64,000 nt of DNA from Flabesymbios commensalis (lineage: Eukaryota; Annelida; Polychaeta; Terebellida; Flabelligeridae). The stretch spans positions 84,492,132 through 84,556,131 of the forward strand of contig OZ024908.1 in assembly GCA_964017125.1 (NCBI GenBank), in the 5' to 3' direction. The notes beneath the pieces were generated by a model. The model was not told the origin of the DNA, made no database searches, and saw only the letters and a program-made list of their open reading frames with translations. A program made the translations under genes and the position numbers. Position 1 is the stretch's first letter. Every line of letters starts with the position of its first letter. Shown piece after piece: positions 35,290 through 44,722 of this stretch.

Positions 35290-35757
35290 ATCAGCACACA
35301 CAACAAATCATAAAAAAATAATACCCAAACCCCAGCGACCTGGAAAATAGACAGCAGATTAGTGATGATCGTTGTGAGGTTTACACAGTAAAATCTAGAA
35401 AACACTCACCACGAGTCTTTTATATTTTCCAGGTCACAGAACGTGATAATCAAATGGACTAACGACGTCAGTTCCCTAGGGTACCTCAGGAGTAGTCACA
35501 CCCACGCCGGAACACGCTAGACCCCCAATTTCGAAAGATCTTGTTCTCGAGAGCCAAAAACAGAAAAGTGTTGCCTCATAACGCCGACGTGAAACCTATT
35601 TAAAGAAAAGGCTCAGTTATACACAATCATACGTTTCTTACAATTCTCATACGTCCTCAGTTAATCTTGCTTCACTGCTTCTGCACGTAGGACTTCTGCA
35701 CGGCGGCTCACCATTATGCTGGCATTACTATTGCGTTGGGACGACATTGCCCCAACA
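35290..35757 (-). mobile_element. Possible solo LTR of an LTR retroelement (fossil)
   Basis: On the minus strand it begins TGTTGGGGCAATGTCGTCCC, a typical TG-type LTR start, and contains a TATA-like AATATAAAAGAC about 350 bases in, followed by a donor-like GTGAGTG and a TTTTCCAG. No internal coding region, primer-binding site or second LTR is seen. The inner boundary and the family are uncertain. Confidence 0.35.
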
Positions 35758-36109
35758 CATATCTACACTTCATACGGTGAACCAAAATAAAATACATTAG
35801 ACTCATACCGTAAGCTCAGTACAAGTACAGTAAATATATTATATTAACCCCTTGGGTACAAAATCCCGCAACCTGTTTTAAGCATAATTTAAGGCAATGC
35901 TTTTAACATGTGATTACTAATTTACAATATTATGAAGGCATGTTATATCAAAAAGCCATCAATTGATTATAGCATCCAATAGCAATAGTGTACCTGCAAT
36001 CCCAGTAATGCCTGTATAATGTAAGAGCTTTTATACAGGCTTTGATTGAATGGCGTCTAGGCTTTGTTCCCATCGTGTGCTTTGTTCCCATAAAAATATC
36101 AAATATAGA
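35758..36109. other. Unique AT-rich DNA
   Basis: No gene, RNA or repeat recognised. Confidence 0.5.
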
Positions 36110-36516
36110 GCCAACTTTTGTTTAATGTTGAGCCATCCTCTCAGATAGCAGGCCAGCATTAAAGCGTCACAATCAGGCTAATACCATAAAAATCGGTATT
36201 TTTATAACGGCTTTTTAATATGGCCATAAGATGTGAGCATTTCTTTTAAATTTTGGGCTGCTGTGGCAACGTAGCAAGTGTGCCAAAAGCCCCATTTGTC
36301 ACTTATTCTCGTATTTCTTATTTCGGACATACATGTCCAAAATTAAATTTCGTCCTTATTTCTCGTTTAACTGGCAAATGCGCAACTCAAAATAAGAAAA
36401 ACTTACGCAGCTCCAGTCTGTGGATATGTTAATATATTGTGGACATATCAAGGAACCAAAATAAAAATGATGATTTTGGCTTAATTGTGTCACTTTAAAG
36501 CAGCATTGGTTCAAAT
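36110..36516. mobile_element. MITE-A split by a MITE-F
   Basis: The left piece (about 36,110-36,162) has TTTGTTTAATGTTGAGCCAT, CCTCTCAGATAGCAGGCCAG and CATTA. The right piece resumes at about 36,496 with TAAAGCAGCATTGGTTCAA. Joining the halves over one TA gives the arm order seen in intact copies (GGCCAGCATTAAA followed by a CAGCATTGG-type word). Confidence 0.7.
36163..36495. mobile_element. MITE-F nested in MITE-A, TA duplication
   Basis: Terminal repeats AAGCGTCACAATCAGGCTAA and TTAATTGTGTCACTT, flanked on both sides by TA. The body has AAAAATCGGTATTTTTATAA, GGCCATAAGATGTGAGCA, TTTGGGCTGCTGTGGCAACG and GGACATACATGTCC. The second copy is in the opposite orientation at 47,874. TA target and terminal repeats fit a Tc1/mariner-type MITE. 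Confidence 0.75.
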
Positions 36517-36625
36517 CACACCACTCACAACCATCAGCCACACAATGTGAACGTTGGCATGTACTTAGTAGTAATCTAATGCTAACGTCACCTTTCGGTC
36601 TGAAAGGTCATTTAAGTTTAATAGG

Positions 36626-36879
36626 TTAACCCTTCACCATTAAAGCACGTATTTTTTTCTGAAAACCTTGAAGACAAAAGGTTTTTTCTCAATTTGAAAT
36701 CATCATAAATGGCTTAGTTAGCTCTTTCCGACTCATTTGAATACCTATGTTATGGATCTACGGCCATTAGAAATATTTCTACTCTTACAGTGCGGGGATC
36801 GACTTTAGTCGTCAAAATCTGACGTCTACAGACGTCAGATTCTGACAACTAAAGTCGACCCCCGCACTGCAAGGGTTAA
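36626..36879 (+). mobile_element. MITE-D, full length with strong hairpin
   Basis: TTAACCCTTCACCATTAAAG, body CTCAATTTGAAATCATCATA, ATGGATCTACGGCCATTAG, then AGTGCGGGGATCGACTTTAG + TCGTCAAAATCTGACGTC facing GACGTCAGATTCTGACAA + CTAAAGTCGACCCCCGCACT, and right end GCAAGGGTTAA. About 254 bp including both TTAA. Confidence 0.8.
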
Positions 36880-37118
36880 AGCGCTAAATTAAGTATTTTT
36901 AATTTTCATCCACTTGAAGTTGTGTCCCGCTTCCGCGACCCACAATTTCAAGTTGATGAAAATTACTCATATTTGTTTAATTTGAAACCTAATATTTTCA
37001 AATCTTAATGTAAAAAATCACATTTCGTTCCCAATAACAGCGATTTAAACATGTTAGGTGGGTAATAAAAATTGATTCAAAGCGACTATCGTCGTACTTA
37101 TAGCAGTGTGAGGGTTAA
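36876..37118 (+). mobile_element. MITE-C sharing a TTAA with the preceding MITE-D
   Basis: Starts TTAAAGCGCTAAATTAAG, hairpin CACTTGAAGTTGTGTCCCGC / GCGACCCACAATTTCAAG, body TTTAATTTGAAACCTAATAT, TCGTTCCCAATAACAGCG, GCGACTATCGTCGTAC and end GTGAGGGTTAA. The left end is atypical, so the join may be an insertion of one element into the terminal region of the other. Confidence 0.7.
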
Positions 37119-37181
37119 AACAATGCAATCTGCTGATGAAATTCATCACTGATAAACTTACCGCGGAGGAAGTGGATCGGT

Positions 37182-37420
37182 TAAGGGGTCTTCTCAAGTT
37201 AAAATAATTCAAAAAATACGAGAAAAATTTTCCGGACTACATTCATCCACCCGCCTATCCATATTTTTAATTTTTTTTGGAAACATGTATAACGAAAAAA
37301 ACCCACAAAAAAACACAATATTTCAAAAAAAAAGAAATCCGAGTTGGGGCTCGACCCACCCACCCATTTCCGAGTTTTTCTCGGATTTTTGTAATTGTTT
37401 TTAACTTGACAAAACCCCTA
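37182..37420. mobile_element. MITE-E copy with TAA duplication
   Basis: Flanked by TAA on both sides. Ends GGGGTCTTCTCAAGTTAAAA and TTTTTAACTTGACAAAACCCC pair; inside, CGAGAAAAA and TCCGAGTTTTTCTCGGATTT also pair, and GGGGCTCGACCCACCCACCC is a distinctive internal block. TWA target duplications and GGGG..CCCC ends resemble PIF/Harbinger-type MITEs (inference). Confidence 0.75.
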
Positions 37421-37683
37421 AACTCGAATGTGTGTAGGCTATATATATAATACATGGACAACGCCAGTCATTCTGGTGGTAAAAACGTACAGTCACATCC
37501 CAATTCAATCCCTAGCTGATTAATTTCAAATCCTAACAAACCAACTCGATACATATATTACAAAATAAGACCCCTGAAAACGCGAAAAACACCATAATTA
37601 TGCATAAATACTGACAAATTTGGTTTTTGGTCGTTTGTCGACACGAACCCATCACACTGACCACTTTTCAATAGTCTTGGAAA

Positions 37684-38115
37684 ACAGCTTGATGTTTCTT
37701 TTGTCATTTTTGTGATTCTGACGTCCTAAGAAATAAATATTTATAATGACCGTAGACTCATAACATAGGTATTCAAATGAAGCGAAAAGCGTTAAATAAT
37801 ACATTAATGATGACTGCAAATTTAAAAAAAAACCTGTGGTCTCCATAGTTAGGGGTTTTGTAAAGTTAAAAAAAATCTAAAAATCCGAGAAAAACTCGGA
37901 GCGGTCATAACGCACTCACTCACTACCTATCCATTTTTTTGGAAACATGAAAACAACACAAAAAACAAAAAGAAACACAAAATTGCCAAAAAAAATGAAA
38001 ATCCGAGTTGGGGCTTGACCCACCCACCCACTTTCAAATTTTTCTCGGATTTTTGGATTTTGTTGAACTTGACAAAACCCTTAATACAAACCTATTTCCT
38101 CGTTGTAAGGGTTAA
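37684..38115 (-). mobile_element. MITE-D interrupted by a MITE-E
   Basis: The left part has ATTCTGACGTCCTAAG, TTTATAATGACCGTAGACTC and ATAGGTATTCAAATGAAGCG, and the right part after the insertion ends CCTCGTTGTAAGGGTTAA. The left terminus is unclear. Confidence 0.65.
37849..38083. mobile_element. MITE-E nested in MITE-D, TTA duplication
   Basis: TTA flanks both ends. Left GGGGTTTTGTAAAGTTAAAA and AAATCCGAGAAAAACTCGG, right TTTCTCGGATTTTTGGATTT and GAACTTGACAAAACCC, with the internal block GGGGCTTGACCCACCCACCC shared with the 37,182 copy. Same length class (about 235 bp) and same orientation. Confidence 0.8.
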
Positions 38116-38178
38116 ATACGAATCATAGGGACTGGGTGGTAAAGGGTTAAAAACTAAATGTAACTGGTGGTCACACAT

Positions 38179-38285
38179 CCCAGCAAACACCAGATGTTGA
38201 ACCAATGTCGTTTCAATGTCAGCCCATCGTCTACGACGCTGGACTGACAATAAAACGACATTGGTTTGTTGGAGCGTCTCTGTTG
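38179..38285. mobile_element. MITE-A copy
   Basis: CCCAGCAAACACCAGATGTTG, arms CAATGTCGTTTCAATGTCAG and CTGGACTGACAATAAAACGA around CATCGTCTACGACG. Right end TTGTTGGAGCG is degraded. Confidence 0.75.
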
Positions 38286-38639
38286 TTTATATGAAAACGA
38301 CTGTCATTTTGGTTGAGTGTTTTCTCTAGTTCTGGTCGACGCAGGGGGCCGGTCAATGATCAGATGATAGCTTTTCATCAGTGGGAGCCGTAAATAATAG
38401 GGGAGAGGTGGGCATATTGGACACCTAAAGTATATAATGGTATAAAGCTAGGCGATCAATCAATAATGATCAATTTGTTGTCTCGTCTGCTGAAGGTTAT
38501 ACAATATGACGACAAATAAAAAAATCGACAATTTTCTGATCAATAATTCTAAAAGTACAATTTTGTCCATGTTTGGCTACCCTCCATGCGCGGAGAATAA
38601 TATGGACGATGATGGAAGTTATAATTTTTGGACATAATT
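38286..38639. other. Unique DNA, no gene recognised
   Basis: Overlapping frames of 60-100 codons on both strands, none with recognisable features. Confidence 0.5.
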
Positions 38640-38880
38640 TGGTGTGGTGTATTATCTTCAAAAAACACGTATTTATACGTATAAAACGTATAAATACTCT
38701 GGCGTATAAAGATGGTTCTCGCAATGAAAGGATTAAAAAAATTAAAATGGGCGTAGGACCATAACATAGGTATTCAAATGAAGCGGAAAGAGCAGAGTAA
38801 CACATTTATAATGATTTTTAATTGAAAAAACCCCTTTGTTCGCCATGAATTAAACATAAATAATTTAGCATTGGTTGAAG
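38640..38880 (-). mobile_element. MITE-D, diverged
   Basis: Hairpin-like GTATTTATACGTATAAAACG / TATAAATACTC, then GGGCGTAGGACCATAACATA, GGTATTCAAATGAAGCGGAA and TTTATAATGATTTTTAATTG. Both TTAA ends are eroded. Confidence 0.6.
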
Positions 38881-38957
38881 AAAGGATGGTATGCCTATTA
38901 TATATATATTTACATAATCATTCAATAATGAACAATTGGTTGTCTACATAAAATACA

Positions 38958-39186
38958 TTAACCCTTCGAGCACTAAACGCGGTAATAGCTCCTTTTAATC
39001 TGTTTTACTAGCAGGTTAAATCACAGCTGCTAGGAATAAATGAGTGTCAAAACATCAAGACTTTTAAATGTTTGATCTTAGATTATACAAATATAAGTAA
39101 TTTTCACCCACTTGAAGTTGTGGGTCGCTGTAGCGAGCCACAACTTCAAGTGGGTGGAAATTTAAATTAGATGGCTTATCGGTTAA
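38958..39186 (+). mobile_element. MITE-C copy
   Basis: TTAACCCTTCGAGCACTAAA, body, then a perfect-looking hairpin CACTTGAAGTTGTGGGTCGC / GCGAGCCACAACTTCAAGTG and right end TTATCGGTTAA. About 229 bp. Confidence 0.75.
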
Positions 39187-39470
39187 GCCAGGGGATGCTC
39201 TATGGCATGCCAGTGTGATGTATATTTAATTTGGTTGAAATAGGAGTATCAGGTTTGACCTTGAGATGGCAGAGTGACCTCAACGTAAGACCGAATAGTG
39301 ACATCAAGGCCATTCAGCATGTCACGTTACTGTTCACACAGGAACATTCAGAAATAATACATTAATTTTGCAAACTAAAGACTCAAAAGGTCAATAATAT
39401 AAAAACATGTAACACATAACTTTTCAATTAACTTTTCATCAGATGAATTGTTTCTTGCAGTGTTTATCCA

Positions 39471-39513
39471 CATAAAGCCAGAATATTGTTGAAACAATGT
39501 CCAGCTTTATATG
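39471..39513. repeat. Isolated hairpin
   Basis: CATAAAGCCAGAATATTGTT faces AACAATGTCCAGCTTTATATG around GA. Its layout (outer word, CCAG/CTGG bulge, inner TTG/CAA) parallels the hairpin at 29,344. Confidence 0.5.
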
Positions 39514-39710
39514 ACTAAACATATATACCCTACCGACTGCTAAATTATTTGTTAATAGCTCTCATTAATTTACCAAGTAATGTTTTGTTTTGATTAACTT
39601 TAATTAATTACTTTATTAGCTGGGCTCTTACCTTACACTATTTTATCAATTTAAGTGTCATTTTATTTGGAGTTGAAACTTGACACAGTTTTGTTTCTTT
39701 TTACGTCGTC

Positions 39711-39815
39711 CAAGCAAACACAATACACTGACCCAATGCTGTTTTATGGCTGGCTTAGCGTCTGTGACGTCGGCCCAATAGTAAAACAACATTAGATATA
39801 CATCTCCCTGTTTTC
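39711..39815. mobile_element. MITE-A copy, diverged
   Basis: CCAAGCAAACACAATACACTG, CCCAATGCTGTTTTATGGCT, GCGTCTGTGACGTCGGCCCA, AGTAAAACAACATTAG; the right end CTCCCTG is degraded. Confidence 0.65.
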
Positions 39816-40295
39816 ACGTCAGTTTTTTTCCATTCTTCAGACACAGGAGACAACGATTAACAAATGCACACGTTGTTTTGCCCAAGGAAGTACATTTTTA
39901 AATACGACCTCACTATATATTTATATGTGTGGCTTTTTCATGGGGTAGGCCATTAAAGCCTTGACATAAATATATTTGAGATTATATAGTTTAGCTGCGT
40001 AGTTTTAGACTTAACCCCCTTACTTTTCAATCAGGATTAGGCCAATTTTTTCGCTAACCATACTTTCGTTATGAAAAAAAAATATTTACTTTGGAATAAA
40101 AATACATAAAAAACTTGTATTTTTTTATTTACAACAACGGATACTTTTTCAGAACCTTAACATCAACGTAGGGTGCTAGTTGGGCTGTCATGTACAGATG
40201 TAATGTAGATAGAAAAAGGGGCTGCTAATGAACAAACATAGAGGTTGAGGAGAGAGGGCGCTACTAAACCTGTCATCAACTTCCAGGCCATGATA
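39816..40295. other. Unique DNA, no gene recognised
   Basis: A- and T-rich with poly-A and poly-T runs, no supported frame. Confidence 0.5.
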
Positions 40296-40537
40296 TCAAC
40301 CCTTTAACCGCCGGTGCCGCATATATTTGGGTTATCATTGTTTATTTAATAGCACATTAAGTACAACATTTGAGATATGTTAAAGATAAAATGTGACATC
40401 AACCAGCAAGATTTGAAAAGAGTTCACCTCCATTTTGTCAAATCTGAATTATTTTCACTCACTTGAAGTTGTGAGTCGCGTCACAACTTCAAGTGGATGA
40501 AAATTCAAATTGAATAATTTGGCGGCTAAAGGGTTAA
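40296..40537 (+). mobile_element. MITE-B, full length, chained to MITE-D
   Basis: TCAACCCTTTAACCGCCGG, TGCCGCATATATTTGGG, AGCACATTAAGTACAACATT, AAAATGTGACATCAACCAGC, TTCACCTCCATTTTGTCAAA, a shortened hairpin (CACTTGAAGTTGTGAGTCGC directly followed by GTCACAACTTCAAGTG), and right end TTTGGCGGCTAAAGGGTTAA. About 242 bp; the best copy for defining both ends. Confidence 0.8.
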
Positions 40538-40790
40538 CCCTTACAACGCTGAAATATTATTGTATAAACCATAAACACCGAAGGGTTATTTTTAATTTGA
40601 AATCATCATAAATGTCTTAGTAAGCTCTCTCCTCTTATTATGAATATCTGTGTTAAGTGTTTACGGCCATTATCGATATTTTACTCTTCCTGTGCGGGGA
40701 TCGACTTTAAAAACTTTAGACGTCAGAACTGACGTCTACAGACGTCAGATTCAGCCGTTTAAAGTCGGTCCCCGCACTGGAAGAGTAAAC
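40534..40790 (+). mobile_element. MITE-D sharing a TTAA with the preceding MITE-B
   Basis: TTAACCCTTACAACGCTG, TTTAATTTGAAATCATCATA, TTTACGGCCATTATCGATAT, then GTGCGGGGATCGACTTTA, GACGTCAGAACTGACGTC / GACGTCAGATTC and TCGGTCCCCGCACTGGAAGA. Right end AGAGTAAA is slightly eroded. Confidence 0.78.
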
Positions 40791-40889
40791 CTTTACGCAT
40801 CTAATATAATGTTGTCTTGTTATTTGACCCTAGCTATGAGATATTTAACCGCATCTATGTGACCTCGCGTGAGGACAACTTATTTTCGG

Positions 40890-41575
40890 ATACTTGTGGC
40901 CGGAGTTCCCGATGACGCATTGGGATTGCCCATTACTATTTTATTTTATTACTAAAAAATCTGTCTTGTTATATTATTTTGATAACTGATCTTGTTTTAT
41001 GACTTATATTTGAGATAATATTATAATATTTAATTAACTGACTTATGTCATGCGAGCGACATGTGTTTCTATTATAACTTCTTGATTAAGTCATTTTACT
41101 CTTCTAAATTCGGAGTGTAATATTATAAGTAGGTAAACTTTCTGTCTGTGTAAAGGTGTAATTGTAAATGTCTTATTTATTTAAGGGTTTACATTTTACT
41201 AGTGCAACAAACACATGGATCAGTCTAGAATCACTGGATTCTCTCGACAAACAGGATGCGTTTGGAGGAAGGACAGGGATTGGCTCCTGAAGGTTTGTGC
41301 CTAACACGAACCGCTCAGTATAAAAGAGGTCTGTGTGTTTGGCGAGAGAGAGATGCCGGATAGATGGAATCAGGGAGATAGAGAGTTAGTACCAGATGGA
41401 ATCAGTTGGAAGCAGATAGATAGATAGATGATTGAGAGTATAAAAGAGAGTTTTAGGGAAATGAGACATGAATGTGATCAACAGACTCTACCATGTGTCG
41501 AGTTGGACACCGAAGTTTAATAACGCTAGTGTGATTTCGGGGAGCAACGTGTTAACTTGAATCCCGACTAGGGTT
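40890..41575 (+). mobile_element. Possible LTR plus leader of an LTR retroelement (fossil)
   Basis: Has a promoter-like GCTCAGTATAAAAGAGGTC at about 41,308 with a GA-rich start region, a closing ACTAGGGTTATACA and then TTTTGATCCCAGCCGTCG, which looks like the junction after an LTR. There is no internal coding region or second LTR nearby, so it would be a solo or broken copy. Family not assigned and limits uncertain. Confidence 0.35.
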
Positions 41576-41699
41576 ATACAATTTTGATCCCAGCCGTCGT
41601 AGTCACTTGATCCTTCGATGGAACCAATGACAGGGTGTAAATGTTTATCCCCGCTTTCTTACTTCTGGCGATGTACATGTACTCCTTAAATCGCTGAAA

Positions 41700-41845
41700 T
41701 AGACCAAATTGTTTGGCTCTTACCGGTTCATTTTAACACCTGTGTTATGGGTATACGTTATGGGATCGTCTTTAGACGTCAGAATATGACGTCTTCTGAC
41801 GTCAGATTCTGACGTCTAAAGTGGATAACGCGCTGTAAGGGTTAA
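41700..41845 (+). mobile_element. MITE-D, short copy
   Basis: Reduced body (TTCATTTTAACACCTGTGTT, ATGGGTATACG) and hairpin GGGATCGTCTTTAGACGTCA / TGACGTCTAAAGTGGATAAC around a GACGTCTTCTGACGTC core; right end CGCTGTAAGGGTTAA. Confidence 0.7.
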
Positions 41846-42173
41846 CCCCTGCTCGTGTGTGTTAATGTGCGGCAATACTCTTTATATTGATAACAGTATA
41901 CTTTTATGGAAAATAGAATCGGATTCTATTTTCCTTGGTTTGTGCAACAAATTTGGTTTCTAAACTAGGTGGAAAGTGCTTACCTGTGGTAATTTTCAGC
42001 ACTTGGTAAAATAACATTAGAAGAGCAACCTGGGGTGTAGGAGAAGTCAACACATACCAGGAGAAATTGACAATGACATTGACCTTAGAAAGTGAAACGA
42101 ATGCACGTTGATTTTAAATGTGACTGATTTTTAAAAATTCATGTGCCCAACAAAAAATTAACAATGCTGCTCT
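41846..42173. other. Unique DNA, no gene recognised
   Basis: One small inverted repeat (GGAAAATAGAATC / GATTCTATTTTCC at about 41,909-41,933); otherwise nothing. Confidence 0.5.
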
Positions 42174-42320
42174 GCAAGCCAAAAGGCAGTATCTGCTTAC
42201 ATAGAAACAAGCAGATATAACCTTTTGACTACTTACTGCCTTTTAAAATGTTGCTTTGCAAACCCAGAAGGCAGTATCTGCGTACTTGTAAAGTAAGCAG
42301 ATACTGCCTTTTGGCTTCGC
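42174..42320. repeat. Compound inverted repeat (hairpin family J)
   Basis: GCAAGCCAAAAGGCAGTATC + TGCTTAC at the left pairs with GTAAGCAGATACTGCC + TTTTGGCTTCGC at the right, and inner copies (AGATATAACCTTTTG, AGAAGGCAGTATCTGC) fold locally. The stem core GGCAGTATCTGC parallels GGCAAACAGCAG at 10,522 in layout. Confidence 0.65.
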
Positions 42321-42379
42321 CCGACAGAATGGCTCTATGTACCAGTCGCGTTTACGGGAGTCAGATTCACCACACAACA

Positions 42380-42470
42380 AGCACCAAATGCAATGCAATG
42401 CTCATTTCATGGTGGGCCATCGTCTGCGCGGCTGAAACAACATACCAGCATTGGGTCAACGTCTCTTGAT
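42380..42470. mobile_element. MITE-A relic
   Basis: CAATGCTCATTTCATGGTGG, GCCATCGTCTGCGCGGCTG, AACAACATACCAGCATTGGG, TCAACGTCTC. The ends are lost. Confidence 0.5.
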
Positions 42471-42582
42471 TTCTCCAAATAATTCAGACTAATCTCAATT
42501 AATGTGGGTTATTTAGAAAAGATGTGGATTATTTGAAAGAAAGTCCGGATTACTAGAAAAACATATCACTATCATGTAATTA

Positions 42583-42812
42583 GAATGAATGACTGAATGA
42601 CTGAATAAACAAATGAATAAATGAATAAATGGACGAATGAATGAATGAATGAATGAATGAATGAATGAATGAATGAATGAATGAATGAATGAATGAATGA
42701 ATGAATAAATGAATGAATGAATAAATAAATGAATGAATGAATGAATGAATGAATGAATGAATGAATGAATGAATGAATGAATGAATGAATGAATGAATGA
42801 ATGAATGAATGA
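42583..42812. repeat. (ATGA)n microsatellite at a SINE 3' end
   Basis: About 230 bp of GAAT tetranucleotide with a few AAAT units, immediately 3' (on the minus strand) of the SINE at 42,813. Frames of repeated His-Ser-Phe-Ile are artefacts. Confidence 0.93.
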
Positions 42813-42965
42813 ATTAGGATCTTAGGCCACATTTGCGCGCATAAACTGGGCTAGGAGAAGCTCCTGGGGATGGCGGGATGAAGGAGATGAAACTGTCCTT
42901 CAGGCACAGGATTCAAAATTCGAACCCTGGCGATCTGAGGTCGAGCACGTTATATTCTCGAAGCT
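42813..42965 (-). mobile_element. SINE, 5' truncated
   Basis: On the minus strand: AGGGTTCGAATTTTGAATCC, GGACAGTTTCATCTCCTTCA, CAGGAGCTTCTCCTAGCCCA, TATGCGCGCAAATGTGGCC, then the GAAT/ATTC tail. Same order as the 3' half of the 9,607 copy. Confidence 0.75.
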
Positions 42966-43059
42966 TTTTATTTAAATGGATTATATCTATGATAACCACG
43001 GACAAGGACTCTCTGAGAAGATGAGATACGTTGACCAATGAAGTCTTCTTTTAACGCGG

Positions 43060-43110
43060 GGCGGGCTTTCGCAGACGGTGGTTCATTATGAAACCAAAAT
43101 AAAACATAGC
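43060..43110. mobile_element. MITE-A fragment
   Basis: GGGCTTTCGCAGACGGTGGT and CATTATGAAACCAAAA match only the centre of the family. Confidence 0.35.
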
Positions 43111-43290
43111 GTTATCTAGAATGGCTGACTGGACAATCTCTCTCCAAAATTAGAAAATCCCCTCCTTGTTCTTATAATGAAAGGGGCTGATTAAGCGAGA
43201 TGCAATGGCGTAATCTGTCATGACCTGCGCACAGGCAATTACTGGCTTATTGTGTAGACATTCTAACTACCACACGATACTCCCATGTTC

Positions 43291-43575
43291 TTAACCCTTT
43301 CAATCCTGCATTGACCATTGTCATCTTCATCCACTACAAGCCGCGAATTGCTGTCGCAATTTTCGACTTGCAGTGAGTGAAGCTGTCTTGAAGTGGGTGA
43401 CAAATTAAAAACAATACATTGCTATTATCAATATTATTAAAACAGCTCGGTGAATAATTTCGTCCCAAAACCCGTATGTTTTAGCAAGGGAATCTTCCTT
43501 GGTTTTAAGAAATTAAGTCATTCTTCAGAGATGCAAAGTAATGATCGAAACATCGTGACAGCTTTAAAGGGTTAA
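43291..43575. mobile_element. TTAA-ended MITE with a different hairpin
   Basis: Starts TTAACCCTTTCAATCCTGC and ends CAGCTTTAAAGGGTTAA, about 285 bp. The hairpin is CACTACAAGCCGCGAATTGC / GCAATTTTCGACTTGCAGTG around TGTC, followed by GAAGTGGGTGACAA. The ends are like MITE-B and C but the stem sequence is different, closer to 29,344. Its right TTAA (43,572-43,575) starts the next element. Confidence 0.7.
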
Positions 43576-43810
43576 CCCTTATTCTGCTAGGGTAGTTTAT
43601 TTCAATTTTCAACCACTTGAGGTTGTGTCTCGCTAACGCGATCCACAACCTCAAGTGGTTGAAAATTACTCATATTGTTTTAATTTGAGACCAAACATTT
43701 GAAAATCTTGATGTTTCAACACACCTTTCATTCCTTATATCAGTGATTCGAGCGACTATAATAAAACAGGTTAAAAACGACAATAGTCGAGATCAGCAGG
43801 CAAATAGTTC
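43572..43810 (+). mobile_element. MITE-C sharing a TTAA with the preceding element
   Basis: TTAACCCTTATTCTGCTAGG, hairpin CACTTGAGGTTGTGTCTCGC / GCGATCCACAACCTCAAGTG, TTTAATTTGAGACCAAACAT, TTCATTCCTTATATCAGTG, AAAAACGACAATAGTCGAGA. Stem change GAGGTTGTG with CACAACCTC is paired. Confidence 0.75.
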
Positions 43811-43812
43811 AT

Positions 43813-43880
43813 GTTGGCCCAACATCGGTTACGCTTTCACAACATTGTTACAGCATTGGTTGAATGTCGCGTGTTTGCTG
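43813..43880. mobile_element. MITE-A, half copy
   Basis: ATGTTGGCCCAACATCGGTT, ACGCTTTCACAACATTG, CAGCATTGGTTGAATGTC and end GCGTGTTTGCTG. Directly follows the MITE-C. Confidence 0.6.
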
Positions 43881-44037
43881 CCGCTCTAATTAGGGGTGTC
43901 GTTAGTGGAGATTGTGGTCAGTCATTACCAAGTACAACAGCCGCTCTGTAATTGAAATAACACGTGTGGAATCACAGATATTCTGTGAAATTCAATGACC
44001 TCAGCCTCTTTGTTTTCACCGAGCTGGCTAATACAAT

Positions 44038-44165
44038 GAAGTATGGGGGAGGGTTCTTATATAAACTTATTTTCACCGAGTGACGTCACTGCGTTTCGCA
44101 GAATGAAGTATGGGGGAGGGGTGTTATATGTTTTCACCGAGTGACGTCACTGCGTTTCACAGAAT
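44038..44165. repeat. 67 bp tandem duplication with TGACGTCA
   Basis: GAAGTATGGGGGAGGG and TTTTCACCGAGTGACGTCAC + TGCGTTTC repeat with period about 67 bp. Each copy has one palindromic GTGACGTCAC, a perfect CRE-like word; no adjacent gene is seen. Confidence 0.8.
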
Positions 44166-44722
44166 ACATGCATCATTCCAAGGGCCAGGGTCAGGGGTGG
44201 GGGTGGGAGATGAACTCCTTGATCACGCGTCCACACTATATCTTTATTTCAATCTATCCATTTAAAGTTGGCTCAGTTGCTCGAGTCATCGTTGCTTCGT
44301 TGACAGCAGTCATTGTAATGTCCGCCTTTCATTGATTTATTTATTGAAGATAGCCTGTACATCAACACAATAAATAGATACAGGTGGATATCATAAGTGA
44401 ACGAAATTTCTTATTTACTGAAACTTGCAAACAAATAAAAACATGTAAATAAAACATGTACATTAAACCTTAATACAATATGCATGTTACAATTTCAATT
44501 AAAAAAGCAGAGTAAAATAAATAACCTGTAAAAAAAAATTGTAGATATAATTTCTGTTGTGTTACGCTGATTGATTTAGTCCTCAGCTCGTCAATGTGAT
44601 CCGGGGAACACTGGCTATAATTAGGCTGACATTGACACCGCTCGTTCACTGTAATTATATGTGGTCAGTCGACACGGCGGTCAGTCATTAACCCTTGTCG
44701 TACCAAGTTCTCAGATTGTACT
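44166..44722. other. Unique DNA, no gene recognised
   Basis: No supported frame or element. Confidence 0.5.
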
